From Amoebophrya sp. A120 (lineage: Eukaryota; Sar; Dinophyceae; Syndiniales; Amoebophryaceae), in NCBI GenBank assembly GCA_905178155.1, contig CAJINV010000002.1, positions 11,235,723 to 11,299,722 of the forward strand: a DNA stretch of 64,000 bases, written 5' to 3'. The position numbers were made by a program, and so were the translations under genes. Below are positions 10,245 to 22,872 of this stretch, piece after piece. A model generated the notes under the pieces. That model had not been told where the DNA came from and made no database searches. It worked only from the letters and a program-made list of their open reading frames with translations. Numbering within the stretch: position 1 is the stretch's first letter; each line of letters begins with the position of its first letter.

Positions 10245-12341
10245 AGGTCAGGCCGCGGGATTTTGCGAAAAACGTTGCAAGTCCTGCCGCCTCCTCTGCA
10301 AAAACCCTCGACCCCTTCTGACCCACAGACAAGAGCCCCGCTACCAAGCAAGGGCCGCAGGTTGGGCCGGGATCGGCTTCCCGGTACCGGCGGGCGACAC
10401 CCTGCCCCCACGGGCCCCTTAGGAAAAAACAAGGCAAAACCCAGGCCCCGGGCCGAGAAACACGACCACGAAAGCGCCACCCGAGAAGCAACCCGGCGAA
10501 ACCCGTCCCCGGCGGCAAGCCGGGCGATTTCGGCAAGGCAAATGGCAGGCCTGCGCCCTCGCGGCGGACACAGAAGCCAAATGCGGCACCCGTTGGAATA
10601 GGGAACAAAAGGACAGGGCCTCCGGGCTCCATTAGTTTCCCCCCCGGGGGCAACACGCGGCGCCCTTCGGGATTTCCGAAAAGCAAACCCCTTCCCAATC
10701 AATAAACAAAGCCAATGGGACGAAACCCGGCGCAGCTTTTTTCTTAGTGCTTTTTTACGCTGATTTTATTGGCCCGAATTTGCCCGGGGCTGGCTGGCTG
10801 AAAAAAATACACAAAGAACGGCTGGGAGCCAGGGCGAGATAGAAAACATCGCGCAGGTCTACTCAATGGGGCAATGTTGCCAGGGCGAGGGACATAGCGC
10901 CCTGCTGCCAATTTTCGAGACGCAAAATTCCACGAAATTCCACTTTTAGTTATCTCATCGGAACGCGTCGCAATGAACATATCATTTTTAATTTTCCGAG
11001 AAAAAAAAAACGAATATGGAAAAATTTCACAACCAATTATCGGAAAATTTTCCAATGAAAATTCTTCAACTCAAATTCTGATGAATAATTCCAATTTTTT
11101 TTGCTCCAAATCAACATCAAATGTCTGAATCAAAATGAATAAAATAGAAGGCAACACTATCGAAGAAAAGATCGATGAAAATAAATCATATTAAATCGGA
11201 TTCCTATATCAATCGATTCTTTCTTTCTTTCTTGTCATGTCTGGGCATGACTGACTCAAATTAATGAAATTGTCGCTTTGGTCCGGTCCGAGATTGTCTC
11301 TCTTGTTCATTCTCATCATCATGTAACCTCAAATGATAAAGATAAAGATTGAAATAGAGAAATGGCATTCGAAAAATAAAGATCTTCAGGCTCTAGTTCG
11401 AGACTCAGAAATTAATTTTTTTCGATATGTAAGTAATTTTGTAATTGTAGGTCAATAATTTGAAGAAGAGTTTCCGAAATCCATCGTCATTTTCGAAATC
11501 AATCGATATATTTTCGAAATCTATCATCATTTTCTCCGATATCGAGAAAAATTATCTATCTGGTTTGTTCCATATTCCCGAGAGGGATTCATGATTTTGA
11601 TGATGATTTGTTGATTGCAATTGATGGATGTTGGATGGATCCGGATCGATAAAGATAATATGAATGGCTTAGATTGATGCAGGTTTCGTTCTGATGTAAA
11701 ACACTCAAGTGATATGCTTGCAGGCTCGAATGTGTTTGTCTCTCTTCTCTATCGCAGCTTCCATTTTCTTTTGAACAATCAATGGAAGGCAACGGTGGGC
11801 ACGTATCTTAGGCATGATCAAGACTCATCAACGTCAACGAAATATGTCGACATCTACTCTTCAACTTTTCCAGGACTCCCAGTCCCATTCAAGAACAATT
11901 TGTTTCTTCGTCAGCAGTATCAATCTGAGAAAGAATACAAATAGGATGCTCGCCCTCGCGGCTGGGGCGAGGACGAGGTAGATACAATTTACAAGTTCAA
12001 CTTCAAGCTCATCTTCTGTCTCTAGTCATTCGATAATTCTGTGGTTCTGTTTTGCACTATCAACCTAGAATAGAAGTGCTAAGAATCATGCTAGAGTTTG
12101 CACACTTGATATAATTATTTGCGACGTCGTCGTCCAACGATTAATTTTTAACAAAAAGAAGAACAAAAAGAAGAAGCACGTAGTCATAGTGTATTGAAGA
12201 AAAGAAAAAGCACGTCGCTGGTACTACGGGGAGCCAATTTACATATTTATTTATCAATTTTGCCCACCCCTCGTTCGCTTTGTGTTTTTTTTTTGTATTA
12301 TTTTTCGAAAGGCGTTCGCCGTAACGCTAACGATAAGAATA
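10245..12341. other. Intergenic, no gene recognised
   Basis: GC-rich up to about 10.74 kb, then AT-rich with frequent ATCATC/TTCGAAATC runs. Short open frames exist (for example 11714-11944 plus) but none has domain content, homology within the window or splice support. Confidence 0.6.
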
Positions 12342-15300
12342 TCAAAACTCAACGGCACCAGAATTCAGAAAGTCGGGATTTAGGCGGATTTCCGTTTCGA
12401 TAGGCATACCGGCAGCTGCTCCTGACGAAAGATAGTTGTCCAGTGGTGGAGGTGCAGCACCTGGCCCTGCTGTTGCTGACCCCGCGGCGCCTTCAACTTC
12501 ATCGAGGTTGACTCGCGTAGGTCCAGCACTTTCCTCCTCGTCGTAGTTTATGTTGTAAAACGCGTCCTGCAGCGTTCTCAGCTCTTCCGGCCAAACTTCG
12601 AGGATGTGTCGCAGGCTTTGGTGCAGCAGCACCCCTTTGAAGGTACGTAGGTAGGTGATCGCCGCTTCCACCGCAGGGCGTTTCACTGCTTCTCCCAAAT
12701 TGCCCCCCAACCGCCCAACTTTCGTGAGCAGGTCCACCACCAGAGCAGTTCTCCACTTGGCTCCGTCCTTCAGCACGTAGGTGAGACCAATCCGCGTCAA
12801 TTTCTCAACATAGCTGCGGGCAGATTCTTATTCTGTGTAAACGCTTTCTGTCCACCACCTAGAAGGATTCTTTCTCACATTACTTCAGGACTGGACGCAT
12901 GCAGATTGATGCATATAATCCGCGACGTCTTATTTGTAAAGCCGACGGCACTTGATCATGCGCATGCAGGCACCATCGTCAAGTAGCTGCGAGTGTCATT
13001 ATGTATGATGGTGAATCACCATTGGTGATGCTGCGTCGCCCTGTACAGCCTCTACCTAAACTGGGTGACGACTCCGAGCTCGGGCTGGGCACTTTTGACA
13101 CAGAATAATTCTTCCTCGCAGAAGCGCCTGAGCAGCTTCAAAAAAGGAATCAGAGCTGCTCGCGCGTACTGTGGATTTAGAAAACACGCTTGACCCAAAA
13201 CCTCCAGCAGCCGGATGCCGTGGCTCCCCGCTAACCTATGTTGTTCGATGGATAGATAGTTCGTGCTGATGGCGATTTAGATTTCGTGCACCGAGGATGT
13301 TGACAAATGTGCTCGAAGGAGCTTGCATCAGTGGGATGAAGTCACTGAGTGTGAGTCATAGTGTCAATCATGATCGCGAAAGAAACAAGTGACCTCGTTT
13401 TTCGGTAAACCGAATGCAATATGCATTTCTTCATGTAAAATCAATCTTAATCTTGAAAATGTGCAGACGTTATACACTTATTTTGCAAAGCTTCTAGCTT
13501 AATGCTTCTACAACATGCACCTGTCGTGCCCTGCAAGCGCCATGAGGAGATCAAGATCCGCAAGGGACAGGGCCTGGGTCACGTCAAGCTGCTTCAGGAG
13601 CTATGGATGTGTCAGGATCGAAATCGACAATATCGAAAAACTTGTGATGCATAAAATGTAGGGCACTGAAGGCCTGTATTGGGGAGCAGGCAAATGAGAC
13701 CGATGGCAAGCCTGTTTAGGGGTATGCAATGCGCTGCCAGAATAGCGTGACAGGGGCAGTCTTCTTTGTCCAAACACCATGACAGACTGGATTTCGGTGC
13801 TCCCGAAATTTGTGATGCGCCACTTGGAAACTGAGGCTCCAACTGGTATTGATTTTATGCATCACAAATCTTTCGATTTTGTCAATTTCGATTCTGACAC
13901 TTCCATAGGAGCAGCTCGGCTAATACGCCGACGGGGACGTAGGGCTGTATGGGGCTCTCAAACGTTACATTCTCAACTGTTGCATGATTTGTCATGCAAA
14001 AACACTATCACTATTCACACGAACAAGCCTGCCTTGCATGGCAACTTCTCGACGCGCTAAATAGCACTATAATCCGTCCCAAATCTGTAATGCAAAAGGC
14101 GCAATCTTCCTCCCGTACTTTTGCCACTCTTGCATTACAAAGAAACTCATGTAACAGTTGAGAATGTAACGTTTGAGAACGCCATAGGCTGCTCGAGAAA
14201 GCGAATCAAGTGCCGCAGCGCGAAGGCGCGAATTGGGTCGGTGGAGCTTGCGGCCCTACTTGTCGAGGAGGAGCCCGCTCCTGTAACGACGTCCTTGTCC
14301 TGCTCGCGCTGGTGATGAAACAGCATGCCTCTCTCCATAAACACGCAGCAAATTGTCCGATACGCTGCGCTCGCGTACCGCACCACCTGCGCCTCGCAGA
14401 AGGCCTCCACGAGGAAGAACAGGCAGGACCAGGCTTGGTAGGTCTCCGTGGTGGCAGGAAACACCAAAGCGGCCGCGCGCAGTCGTTCTAGCAGGCTGGC
14501 ACAGGCATCATCCACAGACATGGGCGACAGCTGGCGGTCGTGAAAGCGCAAGACAAGCTCCGCCGCGAAACAGAGGCCAAGAATGTCGTCCGTTTGCAAA
14601 CAAAAGTCCAACAGCGGCCCGAGGGCACCTTGCGTTGTTTTAATAGAGGCGTAAGCAGCTCTTTTTTTTTTGTAGATCAGGCTCAGGATCAGAAGATGCT
14701 GATGCAGTATGAAAACTAGATGTTGATGTTGTGTACCTTTGTTTATCCTCATAAATAAAGAACATTCTTCTGAGAAAAAAATATCACGTAAAAATTCTTG
14801 CTCATTGCTTGGTTTCTGGTGGTGTAGTATCGTTTGCACCTTGCCAATAGAGCGCTTCCGCTGCGTCGGCTCGTTCCAGGAAACAGCGGCCCAGGAGGTA
14901 AATTGTTTCCATATCGGCCATTTCCGGGAGGAACTGGGTCCACAACTCTATTTGTGCGTCTCTTGAGCAAAGGTACACAAAAGCTGAAACTGCGTCGGCG
15001 GAAATGTTCCCATTAGAAACGCCGAGAGGTACCACTCGCGCGACTGGAGAAATGCCGCTTCCAACACCTGCGCGGGAACCACGTGGCATCTTTGTTCGCG
15101 CATTTTCCTCTTTGAACGCAGAAAGTGGTCCCGCTGCAAGGTACCGCTGTGGCCTTGAAGTCGGTGATGAAGTCGCGATTGCGCTTGCTTCTTGTGCTGC
15201 CGCAGCTTCCATTTGTTCTATGGTAGTGTGACCAGGACCGTCAGGAGCTGACCCATCCTGTCCGCCGGCCTGGTCCGCCGGCTTTATGTTTATCGCATCC

Positions 15301-18266
15301 GCCTCGCCATATTGCATCATTTCGGCGGGAGGTCTCCCTCCAGCGAGACGAGAGCTGCTGTTGCGTCCCTCTCCTGTTTTCTCGGCGTGGATAGCCGCAC
15401 CCTGGAGAAGGTTCATCAGGTCCGGCAGCGCGTCCGACGTGATAAGCCACTGGAAAATCTCCGCGGTTTCTGCCCTGCCGTTACCCGCTTGTTGCAGCAC
15501 ACGCGTCAGCAGCTGCAGTACGAGGTCGGCACACCCGGTGGACAGCAACTGGCCGAAAAAAAAGAAGCTCGTTTGCAGGTCCAACTGCGTCAGTCGCTGC
15601 GCAACTTCCCGGTCTTGCTTCAGCAGGTCGCACAGCCACAGACGCAACCCCATGGACAGGCTCTGCATCGGCTGGAGTACCACGTCGCTGGAAGGAAATT
15701 CCGACTCCAGAACCACGTCGTACAGCAGGGTGCGGCGCTGCCTCTGCAGCGCACTGGGTGGCAGCGACAGGGACGGCTTTGGGTATGGAATTGTCACAAA
15801 TGCGGACCACAATTGGATCAGGTGTAGCGTCCGACAAGAAGACCTTGCCCTTGGCCATACTAACTAGTAACGCGCTCCTCCTTTACTTAGCGCTAAGTAA
15901 ATACAAGCGTTGAATATCACTTGTGTAAATAATCGTTTACTTCACACCTGTACCTGACCGCAAAGTGCACTATCCTACTTTCAGGCGATAACAAAACGAG
16001 CGCGACGGCCTCCTGTGGTTGCAGTTGGAGGGTCTTCATGAGCGTCAAGGACACGAAGGTGTCCCACTCGCTCGTGTGAACAGACTCTTTTTGCTCCCCA
16101 ACACGGCGCAGCAGGTCCAACATTTTCTGCTCCGTTTTTTGCGCGGGCGTATCTTCCGTCTCGGAGATCGCAGGCGTGTCGTACGTATCCTGTGCAAAAG
16201 TATCGTACTCGTACTAATTGCTTTTATGCATTACAAATCTTTTTCTGAAGGCAAATCCGCATTACAAATTTTTTTTTGTAATGCTGAGCTAATTTGTGTT
16301 GCAATTTATACTAGTACGATGCTTCTGCACAGGATAGTACGCGGCAGGCTCGACGAGGACCGACACCTCTTCAAAAGCCGAGCCGGCAGGCGCGGTCAAG
16401 CGCGGCGTTGGATTTGCTTTGTGGTACACGCCTGGTTCATCATCTACTTCTGCAGTAGGTCGTCCACCAAGTTCATCGCCTTGGTGTGGTGCCTCATCGG
16501 TAAATCCGTGTAAATAATCAAGGTGCAGTGCTGGTCCGCCGTGGCCCGCGGTGATGTCCGCATCTTGCTCGAAGGCCAAAGAAAAGCTACTGCCGTCGTC
16601 GGCACCACCTTGTGCGCCGAGAAACTTGCCGCCGAAGTCGTTTTTATCGGATAGCTTTGCTCCTCCGCCTTTTTTACTACTCGCGCCTTTAGCTACCGCT
16701 GCGCCTTTCTTTGAGCTTGCTCCTTTTTTGCCGGGAGCCGCCAGGGAAGCAGCGCTGGAGTCAAGCGGACCCGCGGAAATTTGCTTTCCTTGCCCCTTTA
16801 TTGCCTTTCCACCGCCGTCGAGAGACGACTTAGTGGATTTGCTTTTACCTTTGCCGCCCTTCTCTCCTTTTTTCTTTCCCTTTGCTTTGGCTCCAGCATT
16901 CTCTTGGACAGAGGAATCCGCTCCGATTATTTCCAAAGTGACTCCCTCGGTACTCGCAGGAGGCGTGCTTGGCAAGAATTGCGGGCCTTTCTTCATCGAC
17001 GCAGCGTCTTTTCCACCTTTTGTCTTTCCCTTTCCTATGCCCTTGAGCTCGCCCTGTTTGCCGCTCGATTTTTTTCCTTTTCCGTCCTTCGTGCCCGTAA
17101 TAGTTCCGGCGTCCTCGTCGTCCGCCAGTGAAGATTTTACGCCTGCTTTACCAACTTTACTTGCAGCCTTGCTACCCACTGATCCTTTTCCCTGCAAGCC
17201 GGTATCCGGGCGCGGGCCGCCTACGTCTTTGGATGATGCTTTGCTACCCTTGCTTTTGGAGGCAGATGCACCCTTCTTGACGCCAGATGGTTTTGCGCCA
17301 CCCTTTCCACCCACGGCATCTTCCCCGGCTGCGGCTTCTCCTGCTTCGTCTGCGCCGAATGCTGCAGAATCCTTCTGACTTCCTTTTTTGCCCTTTATGC
17401 CAACCGGGGCAGAGGCCACGGCTGCGTCCTTGCCTTTTCCTTTTTTCATGCTGCCCTTGTTATTTGATGTTGGGCCCTTTGTTGCTACGTCTTCGTCTTC
17501 GCCGGCTCCGGCCTCGGAAGCGGGTTTACTAGGAGCGCCTTTCTTTCCTGTCGACTCTGCCGACTTACCTTTTGCCTTGGACTTGCCTTTTGCTTTCGCT
17601 ACATTTGTGTGATCGAACGTGATGTCGTTCTTATCCTGGCTTTGCGCGTCTTTGCCGGGTCCGACCAACCCCGCCTTGCTTCCTTTTTTTCCGGTCACTG
17701 ATGGCCACACGATCAAAAGAAAAACTTCTGTCGCTGGTCTCGCTGAAGGTGAAGATGTTAGATAGTGACGTTCATCACGAGTACTATTTCGGTTTCAACC
17801 AACATACAAGACAAGATTAAGTACGTAGCCTAGATCAATCTTTATGAGCTGTCCGGTATGCGTTGCATCATCTCACAGATACCGCGTCGGCGTGAAACAG
17901 GGGGTGCTAGTTTGCTCATGATTTCGAACTATCCGAGTCGCGCTTCGCAGCTTACTAATACTAACAACTACGGGCTCTAAATAAAATGAGACGCAATTTG
18001 AATTTAGCATCCTGCGAGAAGATGATATCAGCAAAGTTTTCTCGCTTCATAGCAGCTCCGCGTGGCGAAGTGAGAGACGCGTCGGCTTCTTCCGGCTTTT
18101 TGCCTGCTTTGTGCTTTCCGCCCTTTCCTTTTTTTGTTGCTTGCAGACCTCCTCCTGCAACGCCCTTACCCTTGCCTTTATTCTGCGTCGCCGTAGCCAG
18201 TGCTCCTTTGCTGTTCTTTCCCGCTTTGCCGGGCGAAGAGGGAGACTGCGCCCCTTTCATCGTCAC
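12342..18266 (-). CDS. Gene V: Lys/Gly-rich N-terminus plus helical-repeat protein, spliced
   Basis: Exons, high to low: ~18035-18266 (ATG at 18266), 16337-17742, 15954-16185, 14840-15843, 14187-14658, 13913-13947, 13521-13601, 13056-13235, 12342-12813 (stop TGA). Introns 15844-15953, 14659-14839, 13236-13520 and 12814-13055 are GT-AG; the three at 16186, 13948 and 13602 are introners. From 17716 to the stop the spliced frame stays open for 1,281 codons. The first ~500 residues are low complexity (K-G-K-G, S-K-K-G-A), as in nucleic-acid-binding or disordered tails. The remainder is leucine-rich helical sequence without cysteines in pattern, resembling HEAT/ARM solenoids. I do not recognise a named family. 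The link between the first exon (18.0-18.3 kb) and the rest is inferred from similar composition; its donor is unresolved. Confidence 0.75.
13602..13907. mobile_element. Introner in gene V (306 bp)
   Basis: Imperfect TIRs of about 50 bases (TATGGA-GTGTCAG start at both ends). Target duplication GGAGC is perfect on both sides (13597-13601, 13908-13912). Removing element plus one copy joins A-E-L-L with L-K-Q-L in frame. Confidence 0.92.
13948..14186. mobile_element. Introner in gene V (239 bp)
   Basis: TIRs of about 38 bases (TATGG then TTCTCAAACGTTACATT in both arms, one difference near the tip). Target duplication GGCTG is perfect. Excision gives L-E-Q-P-Y-V-P in frame. Only a 35-40 nt exon separates it from the 13602 introner. 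Confidence 0.93.
16186..16336. mobile_element. Introner in gene V (151 bp), TATCCTGTGCA family
   Basis: Both ends begin TATCCTGTGCA and continue with CATCGTAC/TATCGTAC. Target duplication GTACG is perfect. Excision joins E-P-A-A-Y to D-T-P-A-I in frame. Internal sequence is related to the 31236 element, so both derive from one family. Confidence 0.93.
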
Positions 18267-19797
18267 GTTCGTGCACGCGCTGGTGCTCTACAGCAAGCTC
18301 AGAACTTTCCAATCATGCGGCAGCGGCTTCGCGTTACTACCGTTCGTCTCTCGCTGGAACGAACGTTGCGACAGCTCGGAAAACGAGTTTCGACCGTTAG
18401 GGGACAAAGAGATTCCTACCCAAAGGCAGTGCTGCCTGGTGCCGGAGGACCGGTCGCGCAACGTGCTCCTGCCTCCAGGTTCAGTGAGTTCGTCCTAGTA
18501 CAAGCCAGCCATTATAGCCGCGGTCGATTGTGAAGGCCGGATGCTCCAAGAACGCAAGCGTGATTTTATCACACTTTGAGTCTTCTTCTTGATGTTGGCC
18601 ACTTCACCTTCATACCTGGCACTTTCAGAGAAACGACTAAGCTTGCAAATTTGCAGAAGAGAAGCAAAGTAGAGCACAACGGAAACTGTTGTTCTCACTC
18701 TCAAAAGTTGTGAACTTCAACTCTCACAGAATAGATACGGAGATGTTGAAGGACCTTCGGCTACACTCGGAGACGTGCTGACGCTACGAGTGGTGCAAAA
18801 ACAAATACTACCCTCGTAGCGGCAGCAAGTATGGCTTCATCTCCATTGATACATTGACTATGCGCAGTGGCAGTACAGCTCGAAAAAAATGGCGCCCACT
18901 CAACGTCGTTTTCCTTGGCAATCGCCAATTTCGTCAAGAAAAAAAACAGGCTCACGAATCACGATCGCTCCCCTGCTGATTCTCAGTTAGAGTTACGCGA
19001 TGTTGTATCCCATATGAGGACGATGTTATTGAACTTGAAGTAGACCGGACACAAGAATCACAATGGCGCAAAAGACAGAAAGACCACGAGGAAAAAACCC
19101 ATGCTTATCTGTACGCACTTCTCAGAGTCAGAAGATACGCATAGAGTGAATAGGAATATGGGCCATTCACACATCCAGGTTTTTGCTGGGCGGCAGGAAG
19201 CTGAAAGCCTAATATGGCTATCGAGTTTTTTCAAGTGATTTTCTGGATATAGTACTTGTGGTCGTATTAAGTGCCCACTCATGGAAATCCACATCCTCAT
19301 TTTTTTCTCAATTCTGATTTAACCAGCAAACCCAGCAGAGTGATTTTACAATAGGGCTGAGTTGTACTTAGTGCCCAGCAACATGTTTTGCGTTCGGCTG
19401 ACTGTGTCAGCGCATGGCCAGAATGTGTTGCGCTTTCGATCATGCAGACAGCCTCAGCCAGCAATGGCACTACAATTGCTGCTCCATCTTCTGTTTCATT
19501 TGCGGTCGGTCCTTGAGTGAGAGATGCCTTGGTACCTCAAGATGATCTTTTTGCTTTTTTCTTCTTGAATACTTGGCTCGTCCTCTGTACCGGGTTTGGT
19601 GCATCGTGAACTCGACTCTCTATACTTCAAGATGATTTGAAAAACACTTAAATAATCAATTGCGAAAACCACGAAAAAATATCTTACAAACCCGCCCCCT
19701 GCAGCAATAAAAATGTTCACGTGCCTCCATAAATTGGATCGTCATTGCGACGTTTTCTAGCGTCTCTGATTTGAAGGCTTGTTCAAAGGATGGCACA
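18267..19797. other. Intergenic, no gene recognised
   Basis: About 1.5 kb between the start of gene V and the end of gene W. Short frames only; no domain, repeat or RNA signature seen. Confidence 0.55.
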
Positions 19798-22015
19798 TTA
19801 GCCCGAGTGTTGCTGCAGTGGGTAGGGTATCAAATGTAAAAGTGTCTGGGTCTGGAAGAATGCGAGCTCTGTCATGCTAGTCTGGCATGGCTCTTTAAAT
19901 CTGTCATGCACGTTACCCAAGAGCCCCACGTTGCTGTCATGCAGAAACGCAGTTTGACATGCAGAATAGGCAACACCTAAAAGCTCAAAAGCTTGTCATG
20001 CTGAGCCAGCACTTGTGGAATCTTCATGATACGCCACCCAGCATCACAAGTTTCCAGACCCAGACATTTTTACAGTCCATACAGGGTACGGGAGGGGGTC
20101 CGAAACTCGTATTCAGGGGCGTGGTGGCGTTCTGGCGACAGTCGAGGAAAAACTGCTTCTTCACCACACCAGGCTCAGTTGTCGGACACGTCGCGTAGCT
20201 GCACTGCGGGCAGTGACCACCCGTGACGCAGTCATTGAGGCCCACATCGTGGCGCGTGGTGTTCAGGCTGCAGCCGAGGTACTCGTGAAGGACAGGTGGG
20301 TTGCCGTTTGATTTGCCCATAGCGGGCGTCATCGGTCCAATGTCCAGCTCAAACTTCTTGTGTAACCACGCGTTCACCACGTTACCCTGAGCGTCCCGTT
20401 GGGTGTCGCAGATCCAGGCAATTTCCATCATGTCCCACCCCAGCGCGGGCACGCCTTGCGAGTGGTCGAAGGCAAACATCTTGCCGCAGGTGACGTTGTC
20501 AGGCAGAGTCGAGTTTACGTCGGTTGCATTGGAAACTATGGTTCCGCTCATGTTCACGGCGGTGGGATTTCTCTTCTGCTCCATGCGCGATTGTTGGAAT
20601 TTCTTCTTGGCCATCAGCTGCATGTCTAGCGCGCGCGGAGTGGGTGCGGTCCCGGGTGGAGATTGACTGCCGTAGTCGCCGAAGATCTCCGCTTCTAGCT
20701 GTCGCTGCTCTGCGTACTCATGCGCGAGATCGTCCACGCCATCCGTTTCTGTCTTACCATTCACCAGCAGCACGCTGTGCGGCGATTGCGCCTGCTTCGT
20801 GGCCAGAAAGTTCCTCGTTATGGCGCTTCCGCTTTTGCCGGGAAGCCCGGTGGTGACGCTGATGCCCTGCGCAACCTCGTTGAGGGTCTCGGGATTCGTG
20901 TGCAGGCTGTTTGTCGTGACGAGCTCCGTGTCTGTGAGAAAATCCATGTCTTTCTCATCCTCTGCGCGACTGGCGTCCGTGAGAAACGCGTCTTCCCCCC
21001 GATTCCTGGCCTCGATCGCATCTGCTTCTCGCTGCTGCTTCGACTTCGGTGGCGTCGCGCCTGCTTCCTTCCCAGCGACCCGAGCTCCGTAGTACGCGTT
21101 GAGGGGGTTTTGTTGCTTCTTGAACTTCTCGACCAAGCTTGATTTCGACGCGGAAGCCGGTATGTTGTACACGTCAGTTCGAAAGGATCGAAGCAAAAAA
21201 CTACGCCAGTGCAAAGCTGTAACTGTACTATTGTAATAGAACGGCATCACGTTGTTCATGCACGGAGGCCGGGACAGTTGCTATATGTGCCACAGAGCCA
21301 GCAAGGGTCCATCTCCATGCAAAAGGAACACGTCGTGATAGCTAGTGCTACTTGTACTTAGTTGCCATACACAACCAGGGCACGTTTGTTTTTGCCAGCG
21401 CGGATAAAACTAAATGAATTGCTCCACCCGTCGTGTATGTTGTCAATGGTGCAGCTGCAGCTGTTTTGGATTCAACATGAAATAAGGCAAACGACAAGAT
21501 TGAAGTTGCACCTTGCACTGACAAAAGCTCTTTTGCTGGGATATTCCCGGAATGCGGTGGAGCCTCACCAAGCCACTGGTGAGCTGACTCGGCGCGAACT
21601 CGTCAGACGCGGGCGATTGGAGGCTTTGCTCGAGCTCCTCGTCCGCATACATTGCCGCGTCCTCAAATTCCCCGCCAAGCCCATCCCCGCCTGGAAGCGT
21701 CGGGGAGAAAAAGCTCGAATCTGGCTCGGCAGAACCAAGAACGCCCCCGCCGAGGGTTCCGCTATTCGGTAGCGGTATCTTGCTCCTGCTCCTGCTGTTT
21801 TTGTTGCTCATCTTCATGCTTCTCACTGTCATCGCGCCTTGCTGCCTCCGGGTTTGGTGTCCCTGCTCTCTCTTCACTTGCCTCCTGGAGCCGTCTTTGT
21901 CTTTCAGCTTTTTCTCTGAAATGTTTTTGCGGCCCGACACAGTATTTTTGCGTTTGCTTACGACCGTGCCTGAGGCGAGGACGGCACCCAGAAGCAAAGC
22001 AAAAATCATCGGCAT
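19798..22015 (-). CDS. Gene W: secreted protein with divergent WIC/Cys module
   Basis: Exons 21544-22015, 20082-21184 and 19798-19827 splice to 531 residues ending TAA. Start is the ATG at 22015, giving a clear signal peptide (M-P-M-I-F-A-L-L-L-G-A-V-L-A-S-G) followed by a Lys/Arg-rich stretch. A mid-region is low complexity and acidic. Near residues 413-415 comes I-A-W-I-C-D-T, then W-L-H-K-K, and at about 475-484 C-V-T-G-G-H-C-P-Q-C: a diverged copy of the C-terminal module in X1, X3, Y and Z. Several N-x-S/T sites fit an extracellular location. Both introns are introners; the first is degenerate. The gene precedes the palindrome array at 22.66 kb. Function unknown; surface or secreted role is inferred. 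Confidence 0.78.
19828..20081. mobile_element. Introner in gene W (254 bp), TATCAAATG family
   Basis: TIRs of about 30 bases share TCTGGGTCTGGAA with an AT-rich tip (TATCAAATGTAAAA at one end, TATGGACTGTAAAA at the other). Flanks TAGGG/CAGGG match at four of five. TGTCATGC recurs several times inside. Excision yields V-P-C-P-L-Q-Q-H-S-G and a stop. Confidence 0.88.
21185..21543. mobile_element. Degenerate introner in gene W (359 bp)
   Basis: Ends share AGCAAAA and CCAGTGCAA-type blocks in inverted orientation; the left tip has decayed (GGATC instead of TATCC). Frame requires removal of element plus four bases, giving I-P-G-R-T-D-V. Probably an older insertion. Confidence 0.55.
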
Positions 22016-22162
22016 CCTCAAATAAATAGTAGTTTCTCCGTGCTGCACGTCCTTGACTTCGGATTTTTTTGTCCGCAGTCAATGCAAATGCATCTACTAA
22101 GAGTGATTGATTATAAATGGTGAAGCACGCGCAACAATGTCAATGTGACGACTTTTCCATGT

Positions 22163-22378
22163 TCATTCTATGTTCATGCAAATCCAGCCGTCCGGTTTTT
22201 TTTTGTAGTAGCGAAAAACTGATTTGATTTTCCCGTCGGTTACCCTACAGTCGCTCTGTTTTTCATCTGTCTCAAAACTTTTTTTCGTTGGTCTCACACG
22301 ACGCCTCCTCTCATGAGCACAAGAAAACGAGACACCAGACGGCGCGACTAGGATGCCTAAAATTGACAAGATTACCAT
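22163..22378 (-). CDS. Orphan 71-residue ORF with signal-peptide-like start
   Basis: ATG at 22378 opens M-V-I-L-S-I-L-G-I-L-V-A-P-S-G-V-S-F-S-C followed by a basic stretch, resembling the leader plus basic segment of gene W. It lies between W and the palindrome array. It may be an isolated first exon or a chance frame; no downstream exon was found. Confidence 0.3.
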   Translation of the reverse strand: MVILSILGILVAPSGVSFSCAHERRRRVRPTKKSFETDEKQSDCRVTDGKIKSVFRYYKKKPDGWICMNIE

Positions 22379-22872
22379 GTTGACACGCCGGGAAGCAAGG
22401 ACAACAGAGGTTTTCGACTGCAAATCTCGATACAGAGTTGCACGAAGCTCAGACTCTTGAGTATGTAGGAGTTGAACATGAACTCGATTACTCGTTATAT
22501 TCGCCCGGACGATGATGTAGATGGACAGGTACTGCGTACCTAGACTCAACATCTCCGGGAAGCCTCTCTACTCTAATTATTGCTGTTCTATGGATGACGA
22601 GCTTCTTCGTTTGACGAAGCGGAATCAACATGGCGCCATGTCTTTTATAATTTATATCGGACGTCGATAAATATTACTAAACAAATGGGAGTGCGTCCCC
22701 GGGCCCCTTGTTGAATCCGAAAAATGCTGTGGGTCGTGCTAATAATTCCTCAACTTTCTCGCGCCCGCTCTTTTTCTCTTGAGAAGAATGTCCGGCGCGC
22801 CCTTCGTTTTTTTTGAGAAGATTCAAAGGGGGCGCGGGGGTCCGAAAGTTCAAGAATATTTATCAATATCCG

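Noticed and set aside
10043-10702. 219-codon minus frame spanning the N gap
   Set aside because: A third of its open length near the 5' side of the repeat is N or short tandem repeat; the remainder is GC-rich low complexity without any motif.
11714-11944. 76-codon plus frame downstream of the retroelement
   Set aside because: AT-rich region, no recognisable motif, length expected by chance.
16551-17378. 275-codon plus-strand frame rich in Pro/Phe/Leu/Ser
   Set aside because: It is the antisense shadow of the Lys/Gly-rich exon of gene V, which is supported by in-frame splicing.
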